NCBI GenBank assembly: GCA_013286085.1
Contig: JABDGK010000019.1
Span: 1-37,832, forward strand
From: Gammaproteobacteria bacterium
GTDB taxonomy: Bacteria; Pseudomonadota; Gammaproteobacteria; DSM-16500
Direction: 5' to 3'
DNA: 37,832 bases
The position numbers were made by a program, and so were the translations under genes. Each line of letters begins with the position of its first letter. Positions within the stretch are counted from its first letter, which is position 1. This document shows, piece by piece, positions 1-7,370 of the stretch. Under the pieces are notes generated by a model. That model made no database searches. It saw only the letters and a program-made list of their open reading frames with translations, and was not told where the DNA came from.

Positions 1-31
1 ATACCAAAAATCACCAAAAACACTGGCCCGC

Positions 32-262
32 ATGCAAATCGTTATGTGGAAAATACAAGATCTCGAGAAAAAAGCAAAAGGATTGCAGTTTAGCCTGCGT
101 CATTTCTCTTATATTAAAAAGACCCCCTATGCTCCTCGCATTATTCGATTTAGCAGAGTGCCTAGAAAGGAAAAAACATTTCATGAATCGATTGATAACT
201 TGAATTGGCAAATAGAATTACTTCAGTGCGAACTTGAAACACTAATCAAATTTGGTGCGTGA
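32..262 (+). CDS. Unknown protein, probably cut by the left edge
   Basis: I do not recognise this protein. From the ATG at 32 it has 76 residues and is rich in basic residues, with a short amphipathic stretch at each end. The reading frame stays open upstream to base 2, so the true start may lie outside the window. No membrane segment or signal peptide is visible. It ends nine bases before the Q-like gene, whose ribosome binding site (GAGGTGAA) overlaps its stop, so the two are probably one operon. That position suggests a regulatory or accessory role at the head of the conjugation module, but nothing in the sequence shows a function. Confidence 0.5.
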   Translation: MQIVMWKIQDLEKKAKGLQFSLRHFSYIKKTPYAPRIIRFSRVPRKEKTFHESIDNLNWQIELLQCELETLIKFGA

Positions 263-270
263 GGTGAATA

Positions 271-681
271 ATGAGTAGAAAAGCAAAAAATGATTCTGAC
301 TTTATGAATTATGTAGAGCGCCGACTAGATCACTGGGCAAAGTGGTTTATACAGGGAAGTGAATCTAACTTAGGTTATCATTCAGAAACATTGCTTCATA
401 CCATGATAACCGTTGGTATTGTCTCAAAAGGAACGGGGCATCAAATACTACCATGTGATGAAGCAGCAGAAGAAATTGAAAAGCTAGTAAATGAAATGTC
501 TACTCAGTCAGAAGAAAACAAAAAAATGGCTTTTGCATTACGCATTAAATACTGTAGCAAGAAAAAATCGAAAGAGTATTCATATGACATTGGATTAGGA
601 GCATCACAATTTAGTGTTTATGTTTTAATGGCAAAACAATGGTTAGTTGGAAGATTAAGTGGAGAAAATCAATTTTTTTAA
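271..681 (+). CDS. Phage Q-like antitermination protein
   Basis: A soluble protein of 136 residues that resembles the lambdoid phage antiterminator Q family of the phage 21/82 type (Phage_antitermQ). It opens with an aromatic helix around residues 15-30 (RLDHWAKWF), followed by a conserved-looking CDEAAEEIEKLV segment near 70. Its C-terminal half resembles a sigma-region-4-like helix-turn-helix around residues 100-130. Q proteins bind DNA at a late promoter, load on RNA polymerase paused just downstream and make it ignore terminators. The context fits: 30 bases after the stop lies a strong promoter, then an intrinsic terminator, then the whole type IV secretion operon. The start is set by GAGGTGAA upstream of ATG 271. 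I see the similarity by eye only. A plain helix-turn-helix regulator is the alternative. Confidence 0.6.
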   Translation: MSRKAKNDSDFMNYVERRLDHWAKWFIQGSESNLGYHSETLLHTMITVGIVSKGTGHQILPCDEAAEEIEKLVNEMSTQSEENKKMAFALRIKYCSKKKSKEYSYDIGLGASQFSVYVLMAKQWLVGRLSGENQFF

Positions 682-711
682 AATCAAAATGTCTATGTCG
701 TAAATTTTCTA

Positions 712-741
712 TTGACTTTTACCGGTAAAAATTGTTATAAT
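712..741 (+). promoter_or_regulatory. Promoter of the conjugation operon
   Basis: A near-consensus sigma70 promoter: TTGACT at 712-717, an 18-base spacer and TATAAT at 736-741. Transcription should start near 748. A second -10-like hexamer, TATGAT at 747-752, overlaps the expected start point. In lambdoid late promoters such a hexamer just downstream of the start holds sigma and causes the pause at which Q loads. Here it sits slightly closer to the start than in lambda. Confidence 0.75.
717..730. promoter_or_regulatory. Perfect palindrome in the promoter spacer (operator or Q-binding element)
   Basis: TTTTACCGGTAAAA is a perfect 14-base inverted repeat that fills most of the spacer between the -35 and -10 boxes. 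A dimeric repressor bound here would block RNA polymerase. The same position is where Q-binding elements lie in lambdoid late promoters. The sequence does not decide between the two. Confidence 0.65.
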
Positions 742-767
742 ATGCGTATGATGTAATTTCTACACCC

Positions 768-797
768 AAAACCCGCCGACAAAGCGGGTTTTTTATT
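768..797 (+). terminator. Intrinsic terminator in the operon leader
   Basis: AAAACCCGC at 768-776 pairs with GCGGGTTTT at 784-792 around a seven-base loop, and a T-rich tract follows. It lies about 20-45 bases after the expected transcription start and about 65 bases before the first T4SS gene. Transcripts from the promoter should mostly stop here unless polymerase is made terminator-resistant. Confidence 0.75.
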
Positions 798-860
798 TTC
801 AGCCCTCTAAAAATCCTTTCTTTTTCTCAGTAATTAAAATTAATTCGGAGTGTTTCAAAC

Positions 861-1316
861 ATGAAGCGCAGAATCATACCTATGATTCTGCTAGGCATTC
901 TATTCTCTAAAAATTGCTTAGCAGATTACAACGTAACACAAGTAAGCCGTTATCAAACAATTGAAAATAAACCACAATACTCACAAATCTTTTTGTTAGT
1001 ACAACGTATTCATGTGCGCTTTCCACAGAATGTGCAGTCAGTTAGTGACGCTATGAATTATCTGTTGCAATTTAGCGGATACAGCTTGGCGCCCACCAAT
1101 GAAAGAAGTGATTCACTAAAAATCACCCTAAGAAAGCCATTACCTATTATCGATCGAGAGTTAGGCCCCGTTACATTGCGTGATGGACTACTTACTTTAG
1201 TAGGGCCTGCATTTGATATTACGCATAATCCTATTCATCGCACTGTTAACTTTACTGTAAAACCCGAATATCAAAAGTACATTAATTTTAAATCACAAAA
1301 GCGAGGTCACGCATGA
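861..1316 (+). CDS. PilL-like conjugative transfer protein (TIGR03748 type)
   Basis: An exported protein of 151 residues with a signal peptide ending near residue 21 (CLADY). It matches the PilL-like family that opens many GI-type T4SS modules. The family pattern is visible: a VSRYQ motif near residue 28, LLVQRIHVRFPQNVQSV around 47-63, a YLLQFSGY motif near 69-76, and a region around 95-125 with PLP and TLRDGLLTLVGPAF. PilL-like proteins are periplasmic or outer-membrane associated and support the conjugative pilus. It is the first gene of the long operon, and its stop overlaps the next start (1313). The start is the first ATG after GGAG at 847. Family assignment is confident; the exact role is inferred. 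Confidence 0.8.
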   Translation: MKRRIIPMILLGILFSKNCLADYNVTQVSRYQTIENKPQYSQIFLLVQRIHVRFPQNVQSVSDAMNYLLQFSGYSLAPTNERSDSLKITLRKPLPIIDRELGPVTLRDGLLTLVGPAFDITHNPIHRTVNFTVKPEYQKYINFKSQKRGHA

Positions 1317-1990
1317 GAGATTTATTTCATTTCTACAAAAACAAACCAGAGTGGATGCAAGAATGCTGCGACCAATTACGCATCTTTTTCCAAGAAAATA
1401 AGATGTTTTCGCTCTTCATATCTTATTTAATTTTCACAACATTTCTTTTGTTCTTGGAAAATCATAGAGAAACCAGCATGAATGCATTACAAGCCAAACA
1501 CGACACTACAATTCTTCGCGAATTAAAAAATATCAATACAGCATTACAAGTAGTTGAAAATAATCCAAATAACACCAAACAACAGCAAGATATTTTACAA
1601 GGGTTAGAAAAAAATATTCTTAATGTTCAAAAGTCAATGGCCGACTTTGCCAAAACTAGAGATATAGAAAATATCGCTTTAGAAATCAGCTCAGCTAAAG
1701 ATGAAATTGGTACACAACTTCATGATATCAAAAAAACAATATCAGAAAATTCAAATAGCAAAGAATATTTAGATGCAAGCACCCTACCCTTTCATATCAT
1801 CTCAGTCGATGTTATTTCCGGACAACCATATGTATCTGTGCAGTATGCAAATCATGTATCACCACTTTCAATAGGTGATGAATTAGCTGGCTGGCGTGTG
1901 ATCAGTGCTGATTATGAATCAACAGTCTCTGAATTTGTTAATGATAAAAATCAACATATTAAAGTTAGCCTACAGGGAATAGCGACATGA
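1313..1990 (+). CDS. Membrane-anchored coiled-coil conjugation protein
   Basis: A protein of 225 residues with one membrane segment at about residues 31-48, a long charged and glutamine-rich coiled-coil stretch at about 55-150, and a small beta-rich C-terminal domain at about 155-222. The C-terminal domain (IISVDVISGQPYVSV, SIGDELAGWRVISAD) is reminiscent of PilP-like or pilus-assembly domains. It overlaps the genes on both sides by four bases. A periplasmic structural role in the transfer channel is likely from layout and position, but I cannot name a family with certainty. Confidence 0.6.
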   Translation: MRDLFHFYKNKPEWMQECCDQLRIFFQENKMFSLFISYLIFTTFLLFLENHRETSMNALQAKHDTTILRELKNINTALQVVENNPNNTKQQQDILQGLEKNILNVQKSMADFAKTRDIENIALEISSAKDEIGTQLHDIKKTISENSNSKEYLDASTLPFHIISVDVISGQPYVSVQYANHVSPLSIGDELAGWRVISADYESTVSEFVNDKNQHIKVSLQGIAT

Positions 1991-2415
1991 TCAAAAAAAT
2001 TATTCTGATCTTAGCACTTACTTCCAATTGCGCCTTTGCAGCTGATGGTGTTGAAAATACAAAGACACAAAATACTGTTACTCAGAACACTGAAATCAAC
2101 AAGCCTCCTGCTGGAATAGCAAAAGATTGGGACTTAAATGAAACGGAATGGAACCAATATTTAAACCTGATGCACGGACCAAGTGGACACTATTATGCAA
2201 ATTTATCACCGCCTGAAATTCTGGGAATCAAAGCCGAAACAAATGAAGAGTTACGACACTATGCTGAAATTGCTGCGAAACTTGAACATGATAAATTGGA
2301 ACGAGAATTACGATTCAATACAGCATTCCATGAGGCAGCGGCGCGATTATATTCAGCAGAACCATTAATTAAACCTTTTGATTACACACCGTTCACACCC
2401 ATCCCGAAAGCCTAA
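1987..2415 (+). CDS. ICE protein of the TIGR03759 (PFL_4693) family
   Basis: A small exported protein of 142 residues with a signal peptide ending near residue 19 (CAFAAD). The family signature is easy to see: a DWDLNETEWNQYLNLMHGP stretch at about residues 48-66, then LGIKAETNEELRHYAEI and a helix ending in RLYS near residue 120. It is found with the T4SS genes of GI-type ICEs, where it acts in the periplasm; its precise function is not established. It overlaps the previous gene (ATGA) and is followed after 13 bases by the TIGR03747 gene. Confidence 0.85.
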   Translation: MIKKIILILALTSNCAFAADGVENTKTQNTVTQNTEINKPPAGIAKDWDLNETEWNQYLNLMHGPSGHYYANLSPPEILGIKAETNEELRHYAEIAAKLEHDKLERELRFNTAFHEAAARLYSAEPLIKPFDYTPFTPIPKA

Positions 2416-2428
2416 TTGAGAGCCATGC

Positions 2429-3055
2429 ATGCAACAACATAAGACACCTCATCAACCAACACAGAAGGCTAAGCACCCAACCTTGTTAGGTACAATATTT
2501 TTTACCGTATTTAACTTAATATTGCTAAGCCTTGTTGCATGGTTTTTGTTGGAAGCATGGTTTCTCATTATTAATGGTAGTAACGGCGAATATTTCACAG
2601 AACGCATTATAAAAAATAATTTAAGCATTATTCAAAATAATCACTGTATCTCCATTGCTTTTGCTAAGTTACAAAACATTAAATCTGTTGTCTATGCCAT
2701 AAATAATGGACATATTGGCGGAAATATCATAAATATTTTTCTGAATGTTATTGAAATTATATTCACTCGTATTTGTATATTCGTTGAGTGGATACCACTT
2801 ATGATGTTAATGCTATTCGTGTTGGCTATTGATGGCCTAGTATTACGTGATAAAAGAAAATTCCAAGGAGCAAGAGAAAGCACCTTTGTCTTTCACCGAC
2901 TAAAACCTATAGCAAAGCTATTCTTTTTTACACTGTTTCTAATTTATATGGCATCACCATTTTCTATATCACCGCTTTTATTCTTATTTCCTATGACTTT
3001 CGTTTCAAGCTTATTTGTATCGCTCACGATTAAAAACTTTAAAAAATATCTATGA
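2429..3055 (+). CDS. ICE membrane protein of the TIGR03747 (PFL_4697) family
   Basis: An inner-membrane protein of 208 residues with about four membrane segments (near residues 22-48, 108-140, 160-175 and 178-198). The family marker is the cytoplasmic stretch around residues 136-158: a DGLVLRDKRKFQGARES block, then TFVFHRLKP. The C-terminal SPLLFLFPMTF and FKKYL also match the family. In MPF_G systems it is an integral-membrane part of the transfer apparatus, close to the coupling-protein genes. Here the coupling protein has moved to the far end of the operon. The start at 2429 is the first ATG in the frame after the preceding stop. Confidence 0.85.
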   Translation: MQQHKTPHQPTQKAKHPTLLGTIFFTVFNLILLSLVAWFLLEAWFLIINGSNGEYFTERIIKNNLSIIQNNHCISIAFAKLQNIKSVVYAINNGHIGGNIINIFLNVIEIIFTRICIFVEWIPLMMLMLFVLAIDGLVLRDKRKFQGARESTFVFHRLKPIAKLFFFTLFLIYMASPFSISPLLFLFPMTFVSSLFVSLTIKNFKKYL

Positions 3056-3062
3056 GGCTATT

Positions 3063-3452
3063 ATGCAAATCAAACTAACGCCATTTATTGCTATGTGGAT
3101 ATGCTTCTTTTCTATGAAAGTTACCGCTGATGAAGCTCATGAAAAGCTGTATCTCACACAAATCATAAATCAATTAGATGCTGTCAAACCATTAATTACC
3201 GCCGCTAACCATGAACAGGATAAAAATTTGCGAATCACCTTTCATTACACAGCTTATCGTGATGCAAATGGAACTTTTCACCATGGTTTACTGGAAGATA
3301 TCAATGAAATTCAAAAAGGTATTCAAGAAAAGCTAAATCAAACTACTCATGAACCACGTCATTTTAAAGAAATCAAAGGTGATTACGTAGAAGCAAATAA
3401 TATAACTTCCAATCTTTTCACAAATTTGGCGGAGAGAAATCATGTTAAATGA
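3063..3452 (+). CDS. RAQPRD-family ICE protein
   Basis: A small exported protein of 129 residues from ATG 3063. An earlier in-frame start at 3015 would overlap the previous gene, whereas 3063 follows GAGG at 3055 and opens with a proper signal peptide cut near VTADE. The mature part has the family's helical pattern: LTQIINQLDAVKPLI, then RITFHYTAYRDANGTFHHGL, an EDINEIQKGIQEKL helix and a PRHF motif. RAQPRD proteins are periplasmic and accompany the pilin-like genes in GI-type systems; their biochemical role is unknown. The end overlaps the next gene by 11 bases. Confidence 0.8.
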   Translation: MQIKLTPFIAMWICFFSMKVTADEAHEKLYLTQIINQLDAVKPLITAANHEQDKNLRITFHYTAYRDANGTFHHGLLEDINEIQKGIQEKLNQTTHEPRHFKEIKGDYVEANNITSNLFTNLAERNHVK

Positions 3453-3684
3453 CGGTGCATTACAAGCTTTTTCCAATGCAGCCGGCATTTCTGCTGACAC
3501 ACTCAGTATCTTTATTCGTACTAGTTTAATCGGTGGATTTTTTCTCTGGTCTGCTTGGTGTGCCTTAGAGTTATTTAAGCATTATAAAAGCCAGCAAGAT
3601 AGCAACATTGCTCATCTTATCAGTAAATACGTTCAATTATTTTTCTTAGTCTCTGTTGTTATTGCACTCGTTTTTATACCATAA
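3442..3684 (+). CDS. ICE membrane protein of the TIGR03758 (PFL_4701, DUF3262) family
   Basis: An 80-residue protein with two membrane segments (about residues 26-45 and 59-78) and the family N-terminus (ALQAFSNAAGISADTLSIFIR). It always neighbours the TIGR03745 pilin-like gene in MPF_G modules and may help pilin insertion or assembly. GGAGAG at 3431-3436 precedes the start, inside the end of the RAQPRD gene, which implies translational coupling. Confidence 0.85.
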   Translation: MLNDGALQAFSNAAGISADTLSIFIRTSLIGGFFLWSAWCALELFKHYKSQQDSNIAHLISKYVQLFFLVSVVIALVFIP

Positions 3685-3694
3685 GGAATCAACC

Positions 3695-4057
3695 ATGTAT
3701 TTATCATTCAGTAAAACTAAACAAATCATTATTACAACTTGTTTATATTGGTTCGCAACGCTTGCTCATGCTGATCTTCCTAGACCACCCTCACAGCTAA
3801 ATATAAAAGATGGTAACTATGCCAGCGGCCTTATTTCCTATGGACTAACCATTATGGGATATGGTTGCTACTTATTAGCAGGACTTGCATTTCTATTTGT
3901 AGGTTATGAAATGATTTCGGCTTATCAAGAAGCCAAAAAACTCGAAAAGCTAAGTCATTTCTTCACCTGGGCATTAGTTGGTGTATTTACATTAGCAATT
4001 TGTCTCGGTCTCTTGTACGCCGGCAATACATTAATCACTGATGCTCCAAAACCATGA
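3695..4057 (+). CDS. Pilin-like ICE protein of the TIGR03745 (DUF2976) family
   Basis: A protein of 120 residues from ATG 3695, preceded by AAGGAA. An in-frame ATG at 3656 lies inside the previous gene and would give no better signal sequence. A signal peptide ends near AHADLP, and the DLP start of the mature protein is a family trait. Two membrane segments follow (about residues 47-68 and 84-107). Size and layout resemble VirB2/TraA-type pilins, and the family is regarded as the conjugative pilin candidate of GI-type systems. Confidence 0.8.
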   Translation: MYLSFSKTKQIIITTCLYWFATLAHADLPRPPSQLNIKDGNYASGLISYGLTIMGYGCYLLAGLAFLFVGYEMISAYQEAKKLEKLSHFFTWALVGVFTLAICLGLLYAGNTLITDAPKP

Positions 4058-4408
4058 GTGATTTTCTCTATGCTAAATAACATTAATCATAAGATGCCTA
4101 TTTACAAAGATTGCACTTTAGGAGAAGTCGTAGCCATTGCTGCGGCTTCTCTTATTGGCTTAACACTTATTTTCTCATTGCTCACTAAAATATGCTTCGG
4201 TTATGTCTGGCCAGGCTATTTGATCGCAAGCGCCTTATTTTTCTTCGTAACTAAATTACTATTAAGCAAACTGCAAAAATTAAAATACGGTAAACCTTAT
4301 GGTTACTATCAACATCTTCTTATTAAAAAATTATCAACTTCTGGGTTAATACAATCTAATTTCATCACCCGATTAGGCCGTTGGTCAGTGCGGAGATTTT
4401 TAAAATGA
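4058..4408 (+). CDS. VirB3-like ICE protein of the TIGR03750 (DUF3487) family
   Basis: A protein of 116 residues with two close membrane segments (about residues 25-47 and 50-68) and a cytoplasmic tail ending in RLGRWSVRRF, as in the family. The N-terminal HKMPIYKDCTLGE segment corresponds to the family's conserved lead-in. It is thought to fill the VirB3/TraL place beside the VirB4 ATPase. The GTG at 4058 directly follows the previous stop; the ATG at 4070 is an equally possible start. The end overlaps the next start (ATGA at 4405). Confidence 0.8.
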   Translation: MIFSMLNNINHKMPIYKDCTLGEVVAIAAASLIGLTLIFSLLTKICFGYVWPGYLIASALFFFVTKLLLSKLQKLKYGKPYGYYQHLLIKKLSTSGLIQSNFITRLGRWSVRRFLK

Positions 4409-5052
4409 GCGAAAAAATAATGCGTGGATGGATCATGTCAGCCTGGAAAAAAGAAGATGCTGACCGCCAAATCATTACATTGCAAAAACGATTTATTGGT
4501 ATTTTGTGTATATTAAGTGTCGCATTTTTTATCGGCTGGATATCAGCACCCTCTCGACTGACTTTATTTATTCCACCGGACATTCAAAATGGCGCGACAA
4601 TAAAAGCTGGAAGTATTCCAGACCCCTTAATTTATAGCTTCGCATATGAAGTCTGGCAAGAAATCAATTATTGGCCAGGAGAAACGGGTGATGATTATCA
4701 AAAAAATATTCAAATCTACTGGTCTTATCTTACTCCTAAATTTAAAGCTGAATTATTAGAAGACTATAACGACTTAAAAACCACTGGTCAGATACAGCGA
4801 ATTCGTTATTTACAAGGATTAAGTGGGGCTGCTTATGATTCTATTAACGTAAAAAAACTCAGCAATGATACCTGGGAGGTTGATCTTAAAATGCGTCTTA
4901 CTGAGTTTAAAAATAATCAAGCTGTAAAAGACGTAGAAATTATTTACCCCATTAAAGTCACACGCATCAATACATCTGCTCAGAATAATCCTTATGGACT
5001 GGCACTAGCAGGATTTGTATCAGAACCCCAACGTCAAAAAACTTATATTTAA
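4405..5052 (+). CDS. VirB8-like ICE protein of the TIGR03746 (PFL_4703) family
   Basis: A protein of 215 residues from ATG 4405, which overlaps the previous stop. A longer in-frame start at 4381 lies within the preceding gene. It has one N-terminal membrane segment (about residues 32-50) ending in GWISAPSRLTLFIPPD, the family hallmark. A periplasmic domain follows, with FAYEVWQEINYWPGETGDDY, YLTPKFKAELLEDY and, near the end, NPYGLALAGF. This is the VirB8/TraE-like scaffold that ties the inner-membrane complex to the outer-membrane core. Confidence 0.85.
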   Translation: MSEKIMRGWIMSAWKKEDADRQIITLQKRFIGILCILSVAFFIGWISAPSRLTLFIPPDIQNGATIKAGSIPDPLIYSFAYEVWQEINYWPGETGDDYQKNIQIYWSYLTPKFKAELLEDYNDLKTTGQIQRIRYLQGLSGAAYDSINVKKLSNDTWEVDLKMRLTEFKNNQAVKDVEIIYPIKVTRINTSAQNNPYGLALAGFVSEPQRQKTYI

Positions 5053-5069
5053 AATTGGAGAAAATAGAC

Positions 5070-5966
5070 ATGAAATACTTACTCAGTATCATGCTATTGC
5101 TTTGCCTAAATATAACGGCTCAAGCAGATAGTCTTAGCAGCTTAACGTTAACAGATGCAGAGATGCAAAAGCTTAAAAAATATTTCCCTGATGAAGATAC
5201 CAACCGTTTAACTTGGCAAGGCGATCCTCTTACCGTCGCCTTGCCTATAAATAAAGAAAAACGATTGATCTTTCCAAATTCAATTAGTGTCGATGTTAAA
5301 GGTGCATTAGCATCTGATCAATTGCGTATTTTAAATAATGATCATTCACTTTATCTAACCGCACTAAAATCATTTTCCACGACAAGAATCTATGTCACTT
5401 TGAAAGATAATGGTGAAGTTGTCATGTTGGACTTATCACCTAGCGAAACAGCTTCAAGTAGCACACAACAGATAGATATTAAACAGAAAAATAGTGCTGC
5501 TACTGACAAGTCTGTTACAACTAGTATTAGCCAATCGGCTATTTCGTTAACAAGCGACAGTAATGCTAATGAAAATGTGGGATTTGTTGAATTAATTCGT
5601 TTTGCATGGCAACAACTCTATGCGCCAGATCGATTGATGCAAAAATCGAATTTTAGTCGCGCCCCTATGCACACAGAAAAATTTGTTTCTGATTTGATAT
5701 ATGGAGACAAAGTCATTGCGTATCCACAAGGTTCATGGATATCAGACAATCATTATGTAACCGCCGTTTACTTACGTAACAAGTATCAACATCAAACATA
5801 CATCAATTTACAAAAAGACTTATGTGGCGACTGGCAAGCAACAGCAATCTATCCAACCACATATTTAGCTGCGTATGGCGATAAACGAGGCGATTCCACT
5901 ATGCTGTTTTTAGTATCCAACCGTCCATTTGGTGATTCCATGGGGGTATGTCATGGCCATGCATAA
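5070..5966 (+). CDS. TraK/VirB9-like ICE protein of the TIGR03749 (PFL_4704) family
   Basis: An exported protein of 298 residues. The ATG at 5070 follows GGAG at 5057-5060; a TTG 15 bases earlier is unlikely. The signal peptide ends at about residue 20 (AQADS). The N-terminal half is a beta domain (LTWQGDPLTVALPINKEKR, then an IFPNSISVDVKG stretch) typical of secretin-like TraK/VirB9 proteins. A serine/threonine-rich linker follows at about residues 130-170, then a C-terminal domain with WQQLYAPDRL and HYVTAVYLRNKY. It forms part of the outer-membrane core complex. The end overlaps the next gene by 14 bases. Confidence 0.85.
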   Translation: MKYLLSIMLLLCLNITAQADSLSSLTLTDAEMQKLKKYFPDEDTNRLTWQGDPLTVALPINKEKRLIFPNSISVDVKGALASDQLRILNNDHSLYLTALKSFSTTRIYVTLKDNGEVVMLDLSPSETASSSTQQIDIKQKNSAATDKSVTTSISQSAISLTSDSNANENVGFVELIRFAWQQLYAPDRLMQKSNFSRAPMHTEKFVSDLIYGDKVIAYPQGSWISDNHYVTAVYLRNKYQHQTYINLQKDLCGDWQATAIYPTTYLAAYGDKRGDSTMLFLVSNRPFGDSMGVCHGHA

Positions 5967-7230
5967 TACAAATAGTTTACTAAAATATGTTGCGATACCT
6001 GTTTTGTTACTTATTGTGATTTATATTGTTTCTTCTTTCCTACATAAAGAACCAATAAAAACCCCATCCACGGTAATTCCAAAAGAAAAACCTATAAAAA
6101 ATCAAGCTTCGAATGATAGTGCATCAGAATCACTAGATACATTAACTGCAGAACTGTCGAAAACCAAACAACAAATTATGGAAGTATCAAAAGACAATGA
6201 AATATATAAAAAGAAAAATGAAGAGCTGCTAAACCAATCTATCTCACAAAAGACCGATGGAAATAGCAAAATCAATCAAGAAATTGAGAATCTTAAAAAT
6301 CAACTTGAAAATGTTATGAAGAAAAGCACTGATGAAAATCCAGTTCCAACGACACAAGCAATTACCATAGTTGATGATTTATCCCTAGCACCAAAAGAGC
6401 ATTCAATGATGAATTTTCTTAATTCCCATTCGAGTGACTTACCCAATTTAAAACAGAAAGAACATGACAAAGAACAAGTTATTCCTTATTACACTATTCC
6501 TGCGAACGGAACCTCTGTTAAAGATAAATTGATGACGGCTTTGGTGGGTCGCATCCCAGTAAAAGGTGTCGTTACCGACCCCTATCCATTTAAGATTGTT
6601 ATTTCAGACGACAACCTCGCTGCTAATGGATTACGAGTTCCACACTTATTGCAAATGATAGTGAGTGGTTATTGCGAAGGTGATCTTAACCTTGTCAGTG
6701 TCCGCGGATGGGTGACTTCTCTTACCTTTGTTTTTGATGACGGCACGATTTCATCTACCACATCTAATGACAATGATATAGGCAACTACACTAAAGCAAA
6801 TAGTCTGGGATATTTATCAGATAAATTTGGCAACCCCTTTATAAGAGGAAAACTCATTACCAATGCACCTGCCTACCTTTCAGGTGGAGTTGCTATCGAT
6901 GCCGGTGTGGGTGCCGCCAATGCTTATTCACAGTCACAAACAACCAGCTCTAACTCACTATTAGGCTCAAATTCAACAGTAACAGGTTCACAAGGAAAAT
7001 TTGTGGCTGGCCAAGCCATGTCAAGCGCGGCTAATGGTTTACAACAATGGTGGCATGATCGTGCAGAGCAATCATTTGATGCAGTCTATGTTGCTCCCGC
7101 TGATGAGAAAGGAAATTTCACTGAAATAGCAGTGAACTTTGCGAAGGAGATTCACATTGATTATGATCCCCAAGGGAGGAAATTAAATTATAGTCACAAT
7201 AATACTTACACTAACAAAGAGTTAGATTGA
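5953..7230 (+). CDS. TraB/VirB10-like ICE protein of the TIGR03752 (PFL_4705) family
   Basis: A protein of 425 residues that spans the envelope. It has an N-terminal membrane segment (about residues 11-28), a coiled-coil region (about 55-125), and a VirB10/TrbI-type beta barrel domain (about 190-425). The barrel carries family motifs GVVTDPYPFKIVISDDNLAANG, CEGDLNLVSVRGWVTSLTFVF and the late IDYDPQGRKLNY. The start at 5953 lies six bases after a G-rich ribosome site inside the end of the previous gene; 5959 is a possible alternative. It is the TonB-like energy sensor of the core complex. Confidence 0.85.
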   Translation: MAMHNTNSLLKYVAIPVLLLIVIYIVSSFLHKEPIKTPSTVIPKEKPIKNQASNDSASESLDTLTAELSKTKQQIMEVSKDNEIYKKKNEELLNQSISQKTDGNSKINQEIENLKNQLENVMKKSTDENPVPTTQAITIVDDLSLAPKEHSMMNFLNSHSSDLPNLKQKEHDKEQVIPYYTIPANGTSVKDKLMTALVGRIPVKGVVTDPYPFKIVISDDNLAANGLRVPHLLQMIVSGYCEGDLNLVSVRGWVTSLTFVFDDGTISSTTSNDNDIGNYTKANSLGYLSDKFGNPFIRGKLITNAPAYLSGGVAIDAGVGAANAYSQSQTTSSNSLLGSNSTVTGSQGKFVAGQAMSSAANGLQQWWHDRAEQSFDAVYVAPADEKGNFTEIAVNFAKEIHIDYDPQGRKLNYSHNNTYTNKELD

Positions 7231-7370
7231 CCTCTTTAAATATTATTCTGTAAGTATAACTACAAATTCATAATCACTAGGGGGATTTTCCCCATTACCT
7301 TGATTCTTTTCAACGAATAAAATGTGCGTTTACAAAACCACTTTAAATCATATTCACAAGAGGGGTACTT

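Noticed and set aside
11-211. Minus-strand frame of 66 codons at the left edge
   Set aside because: It is the shadow of the plus-strand gene at 32-262, which has a ribosome-site-linked partner downstream.
7274-7287. GGGG-ATTTT-CCCC hairpin before the GGVG-repeat gene as a further copy of the SD-hiding leader
   Set aside because: It has no second hairpin over the ribosome site; only a four-base pairing with GGGG near 7362 is possible.
7330-7357. Promoter-like pair TTTACA and TATTCA before the GGVG-repeat gene
   Set aside because: The implied start would fall on the ribosome site at about 7361-7366, leaving no usable leader.
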